From: an uncultured Prevotellaceae bacterium
Lineage (GTDB): Bacteria > Bacteroidota > Bacteroidia > Bacteroidales > Bacteroidaceae
Assembly (NCBI GenBank): GCA_902774815.1
Contig: CACYJV010000027.1
Span: forward strand, 1-46,046
Length of the DNA: 46,046 bases
Direction: 5' to 3'
The notes under the pieces were generated by a model that saw only the letters and a list, made by a program, of their open reading frames with translations, was not told the origin of the DNA and ran no database searches. A program made the position numbers and the translations under genes. This document shows positions 1 to 7,383 of this stretch, piece after piece (position 1 is the first letter of the stretch; each line of letters starts with the position of its first letter).

Positions 1-380
1 GGCTGAAAGACATTTGCTGTAATTCGATTGAGACCAAGTTCCTTTATTGCAATCTCACACACTTGTCCCACAGCCTGGCTCATCAGGCCACGATTCCAAT
101 AGTCTTTCAATAACATGTAACCTAATTCGCCGTCAAGCCTGTATATATCTGCTTTTCGTTCAACGGAAACACTACCAACAATCTTCCCATCTACGACCAT
201 TGCGCGAAAAGTTCCGTCAATGCCTTCGCTTTTGGCAACCATATTCAGCCACCAATTAGCATCATCTTCTGTATAAGGATTCGGCAATCTGTCTGACAAG
301 TATGTTCTATCAACGGCATTGCATAATTCCTTCAGTTCTTTTTTGTCAGCCAAACACCATTTCCGCAATTCTACTTTCAT
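1..380 (-). CDS. GNAT-family N-acetyltransferase (RimJ/RimL-like), 3' end cut by window
   Basis: Reading the minus strand from ATG at 378-380 gives an open frame beginning MKVELRKWCLADKKEL that stays open to the left edge (about 126 residues). Visible GNAT features are the strand carrying VDGKIVGSVSV, the region around ELGYMLLKDYWNRGLMSQA, which fits the acetyl-CoA-binding motif A of the RimJ/RimL type, and the following helix and strand (EIAIKELGLNRITANV). Members acetylate protein N-termini or small molecules with acetyl-CoA; the substrate cannot be told from sequence. A -7-like box (TAAGTTTG on the minus strand, 411-418) lies about 30 bases upstream and supports this start. The C-terminus is missing because of the window edge, not because of visible decay. 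Confidence 0.85.
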   Translation of the reverse strand, partial: MKVELRKWCLADKKELKELCNAVDRTYLSDRLPNPYTEDDANWWLNMVAKSEGIDGTFRAMVVDGKIVGSVSVERKADIYRLDGELGYMLLKDYWNRGLMSQAVGQVCEIAIKELGLNRITANVFQ

Positions 381-410
381 ACCGCTAAATTCCGATTTAT
401 CTAGCTGTGT

Positions 411-418
411 CAAACTTA
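411..418 (-). promoter_or_regulatory. Bacteroidetes -7 box for the acetyltransferase
   Basis: Minus strand TAAGTTTG fits TAnnTTTG, 31 bases from the start codon. No good -33 TTTG is seen at the usual distance, so only the -7 element is claimed. Confidence 0.4.
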
Positions 419-751
419 CTTTTCTTTTCAAAGATTAACCTTGTTGACTGCATCAATGTATCTGTTTTCAATACATAAGAACCAAATCCCGTTTTGACTT
501 CGCGATGAACAACACCTTGAAACACGTTTCTAAGCTCATATTTCTTCTTTCCCTTTCTTCAATCATGGAACATGCCCCCACGAAGAACGAAAGGAGGGAA
601 GAAAATGTGTGTGCCATCACTCAAAATTTTGAGGTTATGGAACATAAACAATCGGTGAAAAGTTGGCTTAAAAAGTGTAAATTCACTGTTAGAAAGTGTT
701 TAGTGGAATTTGCCGAAAAATGCGTTTTAGAGCATCAAAAACGAATGATTT

Positions 752-849
752 TTAACCCTAAAATGTCGGGTACACAGGGCTGGATTTTGGAATATTTCGT
801 TGTTTCGCTTATTCACTTAACGCTCTGTATATAAATAGTTTAGGGTTAA
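752..849. repeat. 11-bp perfect inverted repeat, arms 76 bp apart
   Basis: TTAACCCTAAA at 752-762 is matched exactly by its reverse complement TTTAGGGTTAA at 839-849. The arms bracket the 3' end of an unsupported open frame. They could be remnants of element ends, a stem in a transcript, or chance in AT-rich DNA. Confidence 0.5.
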
Positions 850-933
850 TTATTTGCCATTATATTGCGATGACATCGCCATCTGCAATATTATTCCCAA
901 AAGTTAACACTATTTTCGCTAAAAATTGTAGCT

Positions 934-988
934 TAGTGTATACTCAATGTACACTTAGTGTATACTCAGTGTATACTTAGTGTATACT
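934..988. repeat. Five tandem 11-bp units (TAGTGTATACT type)
   Basis: Units start at 934, 945, 956, 967 and 978. Three are exactly TAGTGTATACT; the other two, which alternate with them, are CAATGTACACT and CAGTGTATACT. Each exact unit contains the palindrome GTATAC. The 11-bp spacing places each unit on nearly the same face of the helix. A looser relative (TAGTGTATATTGTGTATATA) lies at 1055-1074. No coding reading is supported. The alternation TAG/CA(A/G)/TAG gives a 22-bp higher-order period. Confidence 0.9.
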
Positions 989-1323
989 CAGAGGATATTA
1001 CTGTTACCCGCCAACAAATTGACTACCAGTAATTTACAGAGAATTTGACGACCGTAGTGTATATTGTGTATATATTTTTGTCAACAAAAACTGAAATTAA
1101 GAGAAAAAACTATCAACCTAAATCAGTACACCTCAGTATAAAAAAGAATCGACAAAGCAAAGGAAACAAATGAAAAACTCCCTCACCATGTCTGGCAAGG
1201 GAGTATCTGGGGAAACGTTATGAAACCACTATGCACAAGGTCGCGAGAAGGGACGGCCCACATGGCCGCTGATGGAGTTCTCGCCCAGGATTCCCCCAGA
1301 ATAATCCAGCCTTGTTTTCTTAC

Positions 1324-1494
1324 CTGTAGGGGCAGACTCCCGTGTCTGCCCGCACAAAGAAACGTCATCACCCATCGGGCTGACACAGGAGTCAAGCCCC
1401 TACTTGCGGGCTGACACGGGAGTCTAGCCCCTACTTGCGGGCTGACACAGGAGTCAAGCCCCTACTTGCGGGCTGGGAGTCTAGCCCCTACTTA
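1324..1494. repeat. 31-bp tandem repeat array with an upstream inverted copy
   Basis: Copies begin at 1376, 1407, 1438 and 1469 with a 31-base period; the shared core runs CGGGCTGACAC, GGAGTC, then AGCCCCTACTTG. The last copy lacks about 7 internal bases (after CGGGCTG) and runs into the 3' end of the beta-helix gene, whose stop codon lies at 1488-1490. An inverted copy (GTAGGGGCAGACTCCCGTG...) lies at about 1325-1354. The copies differ at the same positions (ACAGG/ACGGG, TCAAG/TCTAG), which suggests recent tandem amplification of a GTAGGGGC...GCCC palindromic element. Similar GTAGGGGC-type palindromes are, to my memory, dispersed in many bacterial genomes. Confidence 0.85.
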
Positions 1495-3641
1495 GCCGTG
1501 AAGCTAGTGACGCTGGTGGTGCCTTTTGCGGTAGAGCCAATGTAGAGTCCGTGGAATGCCGTGGTGGCATCGGTGGGTTCAGAGGTAGAATATTTGATGG
1601 TGTAGCTGCTGCCTTTGGTCATGCCTTTTGCCGTGAAGAGCCCGAGCGAACTGGAGACGGCAACGGGGAAGCTATAGGTGACGAGGTTCGTACCCGATGC
1701 ATCGGCAAGTGTGTAGTAGCGTCCGGCCTGATAACTGATGCTGCTGGTCACGAAGGCATAGCCCTGGGCAGCATTGCTGATGGTGCTCGACGATGAGCCA
1801 CCGCCCCAGCCACCACCGCCGCCTCCCTGTGAGGCGCCAGCGCTGATGCCGATTCCCTTGCCAGTAATCTGTATGTAGGAGTTGTTGTCGCAGTCGAAAC
1901 CTTCCTCAGGTGCACCTTTTGAGGTATAGGCGAAGACGGCTCCGTCACCTATGGTGATGGCTCCCGTACGTCCGTAGTTGCTGTCGATGGCATCGTTGCC
2001 GTTGGAGTAGCACACGGTGGCTCCTCCTGCGAAGGTGATTGCACCTGCAGAGTTGATGCAGTCGTCGTAGCAAGCGTAGTAGTGCTGACCACCCTCGACG
2101 GTGATGCTGGTCTTTGACTCAAGTCCCTCGGCACCATTGGTCTTGGTGCTTACCGTCGTGGTGCCGCCGCGCAGCGTGATGGCACCCTGTACCTTGATGC
2201 CCTTAGACGATGAGCTGGTGCTCGACGAGCCACCCCAACCGCCGCCACCGGGACGACCACCGCCACCACCCGACGAACTGCCGAGTTGAGAACCCGAAGT
2301 GTTGACGACGAGCGTCGGGCCGGTGCCGTCGGCAAGTCCCTGCGTGTAGGTACCGCTGCTCTTGATGCCCTTACCACCTGTACCACTCATTGTGATGGTG
2401 ATGTCGCCGGCGTTCAACGCGATGGTGGCATCGGCCTTCAGTCCCTTGGCAGTGTAGGTGGTATTGTTGGCAATCTGTCCTGCACCGCTGCCCGTAATCT
2501 TCAACGTGCCGCCATTGGTGACGATGGTATTGGCAGAGACACCACGTGATGCCAAACCCGACGGTGTCAGCGTGAGCGTTCCGCCATTCAGCGTGAACGT
2601 GTCGTCGGCCTTGACGCAAGCGGCATAGGAGGCATCGCCCGAGGCATAGGTATAGCTACCGCTGACCTTGGCAATGAGTTCACCACCATCGACCTGCACA
2701 CTGCCTTCCGACTTGATGGCCTTGCCTGCGGCTGCGGAGGTTGTGATGTTAAGGGTGCCACCCGTGAGCGTGAAGAGGGCCGTGTTGTCCTCGTCCTCAC
2801 TGAGAGGGATGACCTGTTCGTTGTCGTCGGTCTTATAACTGAGCTGTAGGCCGTCGTCGCCTACATTATTGATCGTAACATTGCCACCCCGCATCTCGAA
2901 ATACTGGTTCACGTTGAAGCCATCGCCCACGGCCTTGAGCACGTTGATGGTGCCAACTGACTTCTTCAGCAGCACGTACTCCTTTCCCCAGAAGGCGTGA
3001 GCAGTGTTGCCCGTCAGGTTGAGGGTGCCTGCGCCACGAAACTCCGTGTGGCCCTTCACGGCAAAGCATGCCTTCTGCGCACCATTCTGACCGTCGGAAA
3101 GCGTGTTGGTGGTGCCATCGGCCAGTTCGACGTTGATGCGCTTGCCACAGCGGATGTTGATAGCAGCCGAGTCGGGATTGGTGATGCTGACACCCTGAAG
3201 CACAAGGGTGGCCTTCAGCGAGCCATCCATATAGAATGAGCCCTGCGTAGCGGTGCCTTTGAGCGTGTAAGTAATCTCGTCGGGCAGGTCGTTGTGTTGG
3301 ACGATGGCGACGTGACCGCCCTTGGCCACGACATCGAGATAGCGTGCCACGTTGCCAGCCACGCGAACCTGAGCCGTGCTGCCACTGTAGCTGACGTCGA
3401 CGGTGTTATCGGTCACGGAACTGTCGTCAATATAAATCTGATCGACCTCGCTGGTGGCGAAGGTCTTCTGCAGGATGGTCAGCGTGGAGGCATCGGCATA
3501 GGTCATGTCGCCGGTCTGGGCAGCCGGGAAGGCATAAGTAATCTCACCCGTCTGCACGTTCACTGTCTGAGCGGTGGTCGACAGGGGCTGCCATGCCGTC
3601 AGCATTGCTACGGCAGATACTATGATTTGGAGTTTCTTCAT
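1488..3641 (-). CDS. Secreted beta-helix carbohydrate-binding protein, Cthe_2159 family
   Basis: The 717-residue product starts at ATG 3639-3641 (MKKLQIIVSAVAMLTAW...TAQ), a clear signal peptide. A longer reading from 3740 would run through the promoter and is rejected. After an N-terminal region of about 130 residues, the protein is built of short repeated beta strands with stacked AINI/GGxLxI/KGIK-type turns, matching the right-handed beta-helix of the Cthe_2159 family (carbohydrate-binding domain PF14262). Two Gly/Ser/Trp-rich linkers (about residues 454-479 and 600-617) are typical of that family. Cthe_2159 itself binds acidic plant polysaccharide; the ligand here is unknown. It lies downstream of VTC, DUF4956 and DUF2490 genes but has its own promoter. 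Its stop codon falls in a 31-bp repeat array. Confidence 0.85.
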   Translation of the reverse strand: MKKLQIIVSAVAMLTAWQPLSTTAQTVNVQTGEITYAFPAAQTGDMTYADASTLTILQKTFATSEVDQIYIDDSSVTDNTVDVSYSGSTAQVRVAGNVARYLDVVAKGGHVAIVQHNDLPDEITYTLKGTATQGSFYMDGSLKATLVLQGVSITNPDSAAINIRCGKRINVELADGTTNTLSDGQNGAQKACFAVKGHTEFRGAGTLNLTGNTAHAFWGKEYVLLKKSVGTINVLKAVGDGFNVNQYFEMRGGNVTINNVGDDGLQLSYKTDDNEQVIPLSEDEDNTALFTLTGGTLNITTSAAAGKAIKSEGSVQVDGGELIAKVSGSYTYASGDASYAACVKADDTFTLNGGTLTLTPSGLASRGVSANTIVTNGGTLKITGSGAGQIANNTTYTAKGLKADATIALNAGDITITMSGTGGKGIKSSGTYTQGLADGTGPTLVVNTSGSQLGSSSGGGGGRPGGGGWGGSSSTSSSSKGIKVQGAITLRGGTTTVSTKTNGAEGLESKTSITVEGGQHYYACYDDCINSAGAITFAGGATVCYSNGNDAIDSNYGRTGAITIGDGAVFAYTSKGAPEEGFDCDNNSYIQITGKGIGISAGASQGGGGGGWGGGSSSSTISNAAQGYAFVTSSISYQAGRYYTLADASGTNLVTYSFPVAVSSSLGLFTAKGMTKGSSYTIKYSTSEPTDATTAFHGLYIGSTAKGTTSVTSFTAK

Positions 3642-3692
3642 TTTGTCATTCCTTTCTTGTTGAATCCTTAGCCAATAGTGATATTGGTGTGG

Positions 3693-3725
3693 CAAAAATA
3701 CAAAAAAAAGTTTGTCTGCCGCAAA
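3693..3725 (-). promoter_or_regulatory. Promoter of the beta-helix gene
   Basis: Minus-strand TATTTTTG (3693-3700) as -7 and TTTG (3722-3725) as -33, with a 21-base spacer. Expected transcription start is near 3686, giving a leader of about 45 bases. The leader begins in a palindrome, CCAATA/TATTGG at 3672-3687, which could be an operator or a 5' stem. Confidence 0.55.
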
Positions 3726-3774
3726 ATAATCAGCAAACAAACCTTATTTTTCTGCAAAAACCGCTGCTATGGCA

Positions 3775-4611
3775 TCAGAACTTATACTTATATCCCAGTC
3801 CAAGAATGTGCATGTCGGGCTCGCTGTCGAATTCGTCGTTGCGAATGTCCTGATAGCGATAGTAGAAGTTCAGGGTATGGACTTTGCGAATCTTCCATTC
3901 GGCACCCAGCGTGTAGCGCACCTTCTGCACCGACCAAGCATTGGTCAGTTCGACGCTGGCATAGGGATCGACCTTGCACGAGGGAATGTCGTAGTCGACC
4001 TGCAGACGTGAGCGCAACACGTTCTTGCCCTTGCCCTTGTAGGTCTTCTCGCTTTCGTCCTTGACAAGTTCCATCAACTCGCCCGTCGTGCCATCGTACT
4101 CGTAGAAGTCACGGCTGGCGGTCTTCTCAGGACGATAGGTGTACTGCCAGCGCTCGCGCAGCGACAGTTTGAAACGGCCAACATCGACACTGCCTTGCAA
4201 ACCGGCATAGACACGGTGGCGTATGCCCCAGTACTGAGCCTGACGCTTCACCTTGCCATACCAGGGTTCACCCTCGTCGTCCTCATCGTCGTAGTAGGAA
4301 CACTTCTCGTTGTTATCGTAAAGCAGGGTATAGCCTGCACCAGCCTTCAGCCACTTCGTGAGTTTGTAGCTGCCACTGAGTCCGAAACTCCAGCGGTCCA
4401 TCTCGCCGGAATTATCGCGGGTACGCATCTCGGCTTCCAGACCGAGGCTGAACTTTTTGTTGACCTTCTTTTCGAGTTCAACAGACGTCCACATGCCGAA
4501 GTCGTCGCTCTGTGCCGAGCAGGGCTGCTGGACGAAGAAGAGTCCTAAGAATACAACCAAGAGTATTCTGGCCAATGGTTTATTCTGCGTAGAAGATTGA
4601 TTTTTGTTCAT
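3775..4611 (-). CDS. DUF2490 family outer-membrane beta-barrel protein
   Basis: The 278-residue protein has a signal peptide ending near residue 34 (...QQPCSAQ). The rest is alternating hydrophobic and polar strands (WTSVELEKKVNKKFSLGLEAEMR, YKLTKWLKAGAGYTLLYDN, LGAEWKIRKVHTLNFYYRYQD), ending in phenylalanine (GLGYKYKF), as expected of an outer-membrane barrel. This matches the DUF2490 family, whose function is unknown. An acidic stretch (DDEDDEGEP, about residues 112-120) is likely an external loop. It starts 27 bases after the DUF4956 gene, in the same direction, so it is probably co-transcribed with VTC and DUF4956. Its leader is the G-poor CATCACCC-type sequence also seen before DUF4956. 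Confidence 0.8.
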   Translation of the reverse strand: MNKNQSSTQNKPLARILLVVFLGLFFVQQPCSAQSDDFGMWTSVELEKKVNKKFSLGLEAEMRTRDNSGEMDRWSFGLSGSYKLTKWLKAGAGYTLLYDNNEKCSYYDDEDDEGEPWYGKVKRQAQYWGIRHRVYAGLQGSVDVGRFKLSLRERWQYTYRPEKTASRDFYEYDGTTGELMELVKDESEKTYKGKGKNVLRSRLQVDYDIPSCKVDPYASVELTNAWSVQKVRYTLGAEWKIRKVHTLNFYYRYQDIRNDEFDSEPDMHILGLGYKYKF

Positions 4612-4638
4612 GACATGATAGGTGATGGGTGATGATGA
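4612..4638 (-). repeat. G-poor CATCACC-type leader before DUF2490
   Basis: On the coding strand the whole interval between the DUF4956 stop and the DUF2490 start is built of ATCATCATCACCC and ATCACCTATCATG-like words. It contains almost no G and no Shine-Dalgarno sequence. Confidence 0.6.
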
Positions 4639-5313
4639 TTAGACGGTGGTGAGATCGGCCTTGCTGAGTTTCAGTTTGTTGTCAATGGAATTGGGTTCCT
4701 TGCGGTTGGGTTCCTTGTAATAGACCTTTACCATGGCCATGTCGCGCAGCATGTCAACAGCACCTACTTCGACATTGATAATCTGCAGACCAAGGCGAGC
4801 CTCGAGATCGGCAACGAGTTCCTCACGACGCTCGGGTACGATGAGTTCAATGCGGTCGTACTGCACGAGCTTGGTGTGCTGGATGCGCAACCGCTTCTCG
4901 CAAAGCCAGATGGCAATGACGACGACGATGTCGGTAAGCAGGATTTCGGCTGTGGTGGCCGAACTGGCAATGGCATTGACCACGGAGAGCGAAATGATGA
5001 CGAAAAGATAGGTCATCTCGCGGACAGGCATCGCATCGGTGCGATAGCGCATGATGGAGAAGATGCCGAACAGACCTATACCAATGCCCATGGAAGTCTT
5101 GCCACCGAGCTTATCGAGTCCGAAGATCATGAAGAACACGAGGAAGAAGATGGCGATGCTCGTGAGCAGGAAGGTGAAATAGAAATCGCGCCGCTTGCTC
5201 TTTTGATAGTAAAGGCGGTCGATGATAAACCAGTTGAATGCCAAACAGATGACGAAGCGTATCATCATCTCGACAAAGTCGGGCGTCAATGTGAAATTAA
5301 GTAGACTGTTCAT
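4639..5313 (-). CDS. DUF4956 membrane protein (VTC-associated)
   Basis: The start is ATG 5311-5313 (MNSLLNFTLTPDF); upstream in-frame codons overlap the VTC gene and its spacer and are rejected. The 224-residue product has membrane segments near residues 16-33, 46-65, 76-88, 102-118 and 124-138. The family hallmark GIGIGLFGIFSIMRYRTD is at 76-93, and a soluble C-terminal alpha/beta domain follows (about 150-224; IELIVPERREELVADL and LQIINVEVGAVD). DUF4956 proteins are repeatedly found next to VTC-domain genes, as here (38 bases downstream), and are thought to act as the membrane partner. The cargo or exact role is unknown. Confidence 0.85.
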   Translation of the reverse strand: MNSLLNFTLTPDFVEMMIRFVICLAFNWFIIDRLYYQKSKRRDFYFTFLLTSIAIFFLVFFMIFGLDKLGGKTSMGIGIGLFGIFSIMRYRTDAMPVREMTYLFVIISLSVVNAIASSATTAEILLTDIVVVIAIWLCEKRLRIQHTKLVQYDRIELIVPERREELVADLEARLGLQIINVEVGAVDMLRDMAMVKVYYKEPNRKEPNSIDNKLKLSKADLTTV

Positions 5314-5351
5314 TGGGTGATGGATGATGGATGATAGGTAATGATAAATAG
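5314..5351 (-). repeat. G-poor CATCC/CATCACC simple repeat leader before DUF4956
   Basis: On the coding strand the VTC-DUF4956 spacer contains direct repeats of ATCCATC and ends CATCACCCA immediately before ATG. It is G-free over its last 30 or so bases. Confidence 0.65.
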
Positions 5352-6113
5352 TCAGGACGAGGCAGAGGCGAGGATTTTGCGTACGTCGATGAGTTTCGGC
5401 TTGAAACGGTTGACGGGCAATTGTGAATTGGTCAGAGCCGAGCCCATGCAGTACTTCGAGAAACCATGCGGATGGATGCGCAATTGGCGGAGCATCTCGA
5501 GCACAGGCGAATAGCATAGGCCATCGCGCTTGAGTTCAATGATGACGAGTGGTCCCATTTCGAGGTTCTTTCCGCTGACAAGGTTGAAGAATTTCAGTCC
5601 TGTGTCGATGGTCAGGCGCTCGGTCTTTGCACGGTTGACAAGCGTAATGCGGTCGAAGTTGTTTCGTATAGCGGGTTGCAGCGTTTCGATATCATAACGC
5701 AGATGGTCGGCCAGGAACTCACGCTTCACGGCATCAGCAAGGTCCATGTCGCCCACCTTGATTCGTTTCTTCTTTGTTCGGCCATGGTTGTTCTTCGTCT
5801 TTACCTCCATGAACTGCAAGTTGCTGCCCACATAGGTACGGAAGCGCATCTTCTGGCGACCGCAATGGCCAGCCTGATGGATACGGTACATGGCGAAGTC
5901 GTCCGTGTCGAAGTAGGTGGTGTCGTAGCGTGAGAGACGTACACCATCGATATCCTGAGCCCAGTAGTCGTCGTGAGCCATCTGGAGCAACTGCAGCAAC
6001 TTTTCCTGCGTCGTCACGAACTTCGTGTCGATGCGGTTCATAAGCCTGATATCGCTCATCTCAGCTAGCGTAATCGGCTCGAACGTGGTCAGGATGTCGT
6101 TAAGTTTGGTCAT
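5352..6113 (-). CDS. VTC-domain protein (polyphosphate polymerase-like)
   Basis: The 253-residue protein is essentially one VTC tunnel domain of the CYTH/TTM superfamily. Conserved basic and acidic tunnel residues are visible in MNRIDTKFV (R27, K31), RYDTTYFDT (62-70), KMRFRTY (88-94), MEVKTK (E103, K105), TERLTID (164-170), IELKR (E193, K195) and the C-terminal KYC (K220). In yeast Vtc4 such a domain makes polyphosphate from ATP; bacterial stand-alone members are usually annotated polyphosphate polymerase, with activity mostly unproven. It is the first gene of a VTC-DUF4956-DUF2490 unit with a good promoter just upstream. The module suggests synthesis or handling of a phosphate-containing polymer linked to the envelope. 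Confidence 0.88.
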   Translation of the reverse strand: MTKLNDILTTFEPITLAEMSDIRLMNRIDTKFVTTQEKLLQLLQMAHDDYWAQDIDGVRLSRYDTTYFDTDDFAMYRIHQAGHCGRQKMRFRTYVGSNLQFMEVKTKNNHGRTKKKRIKVGDMDLADAVKREFLADHLRYDIETLQPAIRNNFDRITLVNRAKTERLTIDTGLKFFNLVSGKNLEMGPLVIIELKRDGLCYSPVLEMLRQLRIHPHGFSKYCMGSALTNSQLPVNRFKPKLIDVRKILASASS

Positions 6114-6134
6114 ATCGTCTCAAAAAAACTGCTG

Positions 6135-6164
6135 CAAAGATAGCCATTTTTATCCACCTGCAAA
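6135..6164 (-). promoter_or_regulatory. Promoter of the VTC-DUF4956-DUF2490 operon
   Basis: Minus-strand TATCTTTG (6135-6142) and TTTG (6161-6164) with an 18-base spacer. The expected start is near 6128, leaving a leader of about 15 bases before the VTC ATG at 6113. Confidence 0.65.
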
Positions 6165-6191
6165 AAGTTATCAGTCAAAGGGCATAGTTTT

Positions 6192-7202
6192 TCAGCCAAT
6201 GCTGCCTTTGCTGATGAGATATTCGGCTATCTGCACGGCATTCAGGGCAGCACCCTTGCGAATCTGGTCGCCAGAGAGCCAGAGCGTCAGTCCACAGTCG
6301 TCGGCCAAATCCTTGCGGATGCGTCCCACGAAGACGTCGTCCTTACCAGCCGTCTCAAGAGGCATGGGATAGAGCAGCTGCGAGGGATCGTCCTTCAGCG
6401 TGCAACCCGGGGCAGCGGCTATGGCCTCGCGAGCCTCTTCGACGCTGATGGGGCGCTCGGTTTCAATCCAGACGCTCTCGGAGTGACTACGCAGCGAACT
6501 CACACGTACACAAGTAGCCGAACAACGAACGTCGGAGTGCAGGATCTTGCGCGTCTCGTTGAACATCTTCATTTCTTCCTTTGTGTAGCCGTTATCAGTG
6601 AACACATCAATCTGTGGAATCACGTTGTAAGCCAACTGATGCGGGAACTTGCTGACGGTAACGGGCTTGCCTTCGACAAGCTGCTCGTACTGCTGTTGCA
6701 GCTCGGCCATGGCTGCTGCACCGGCACCGCTGGCACTCTGATAGGAACTGACATGGATGCGGCGGATGTGGCTGAGCTTTTCGAGTGGCTGAAGCACCAC
6801 TACCATCATGATAGTCGTGCAGTTGGGGTTGGCAATGATGCCGCGCGGACGGTTCAGCGCGTCCTCGGCATTACACTCGGGCACCACAAGAGGAACGTCA
6901 GGATCCATACGGAAAGCACTGGAGTTGTCGATCATCACGCAGCCATGCTTTGTGATGGTTTCGGCAAAATCTTTCGAGGTGCCACCACCTGCCGAGACGA
7001 ATGCTACATCGACATCGCGGAAGTCATCGTTATGCTGAAGCAATTTGACCGTAAGCTGCTGCCCGCGAAACTCGTATGTACGGCCAGCACTACGCTCTGA
7101 GCCAAAGAGCACCAATTCATCGATAGGGAAATTGCGCTCGGCGAGAATGCGCAGGAACTCCTGTCCCACTGCTCCGCTTGCGCCTACTATTGCTACTTTC
7201 AT
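6192..7202 (-). CDS. asd: Aspartate-semialdehyde dehydrogenase
   Basis: The 336-residue enzyme reduces aspartyl-4-phosphate to aspartate semialdehyde, the branch point to lysine/diaminopimelate, threonine and methionine. The NADP-binding motif GASGAVG is at residues 7-13, followed by [11 protein letters not shown] and NSSAFRMD. The catalytic cysteine is in NPNCTT (C128) and the active-site histidine in SLRSHSES (H240). The start at ATG 7200-7202 is chosen because the upstream in-frame ATG at 7230-7232 lies in the -7 box. Length and motifs are complete, so it should be functional. It is convergent with nothing and stands alone between the VTC operon and the divergent antiporter. Confidence 0.96.
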   Translation of the reverse strand: MKVAIVGASGAVGQEFLRILAERNFPIDELVLFGSERSAGRTYEFRGQQLTVKLLQHNDDFRDVDVAFVSAGGGTSKDFAETITKHGCVMIDNSSAFRMDPDVPLVVPECNAEDALNRPRGIIANPNCTTIMMVVVLQPLEKLSHIRRIHVSSYQSASGAGAAAMAELQQQYEQLVEGKPVTVSKFPHQLAYNVIPQIDVFTDNGYTKEEMKMFNETRKILHSDVRCSATCVRVSSLRSHSESVWIETERPISVEEAREAIAAAPGCTLKDDPSQLLYPMPLETAGKDDVFVGRIRKDLADDCGLTLWLSGDQIRKGAALNAVQIAEYLISKGSIG

Positions 7203-7229
7203 ATCGTTTGTGTTGATAAATGTGGACTG

Positions 7230-7237
7230 CAAAAATA
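7230..7237 (-). promoter_or_regulatory. -7 box of asd
   Basis: Minus-strand TATTTTTG. Expected start near 7223, leader about 21 bases. A convincing -33 box is not seen. Confidence 0.45.
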
Positions 7238-7310
7238 CAACAATAAAACGAAAATCACATCGAAACTCATAGGTTTTTTAGCTTTTTTAGTAACAAAATG
7301 GTTTGATTGC

Positions 7311-7341
7311 TTTGCTTTTTCTATTTTTATGCGTACTTTTG
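7311..7341 (+). promoter_or_regulatory. Promoter of the CPA2 antiporter gene
   Basis: TTTG (7311-7314) and TACTTTTG (7334-7341) with a 19-base spacer, the standard Bacteroidetes geometry. It lies downstream of the first in-frame ATG (7303), which fixes the antiporter start at 7384. Confidence 0.75.
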
Positions 7342-7345
7342 CACT

Positions 7346-7383
7346 GCAAACCCTCAACATCCAACACCCATTACTCATTACCC
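7346..7383 (+). repeat. G-poor CAACACCCATTACTCATT-type leader
   Basis: The 5' leader of the antiporter is a series of CAACATCCA, ACACCCATTA and CTCATTACCC words running directly into ATG. It is of the same kind as the leaders before DUF2490 and DUF4956. Confidence 0.6.

Larger units (their letters stand above)
431..1487. other. Gene-poor, AT-rich spacer containing repeats
   Basis: About 1 kb between the acetyltransferase and the beta-helix protein has no gene I can support. A 109-codon open frame at 505-834 (plus) has no recognisable domain and an implausible composition, and short frames on both strands at 1183-1414 are driven by repeats. The left part is clearly richer in A+T than the surrounding genes. 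It holds a distant 11-bp inverted repeat (752-762/839-849), an 11-bp tandem array (934-988) and a 31-bp array (1376-1494). There is also a small hairpin, ACTCCCT/AGGGAGT, at 1177-1204. The composition and repeats make this a candidate insertion or regulatory spacer. Confidence 0.6.

Noticed and set aside
505-834. 109-codon open frame in the AT-rich spacer
   Set aside because: No recognisable domain, odd composition and no support from neighbours; kept only as part of the spacer description.
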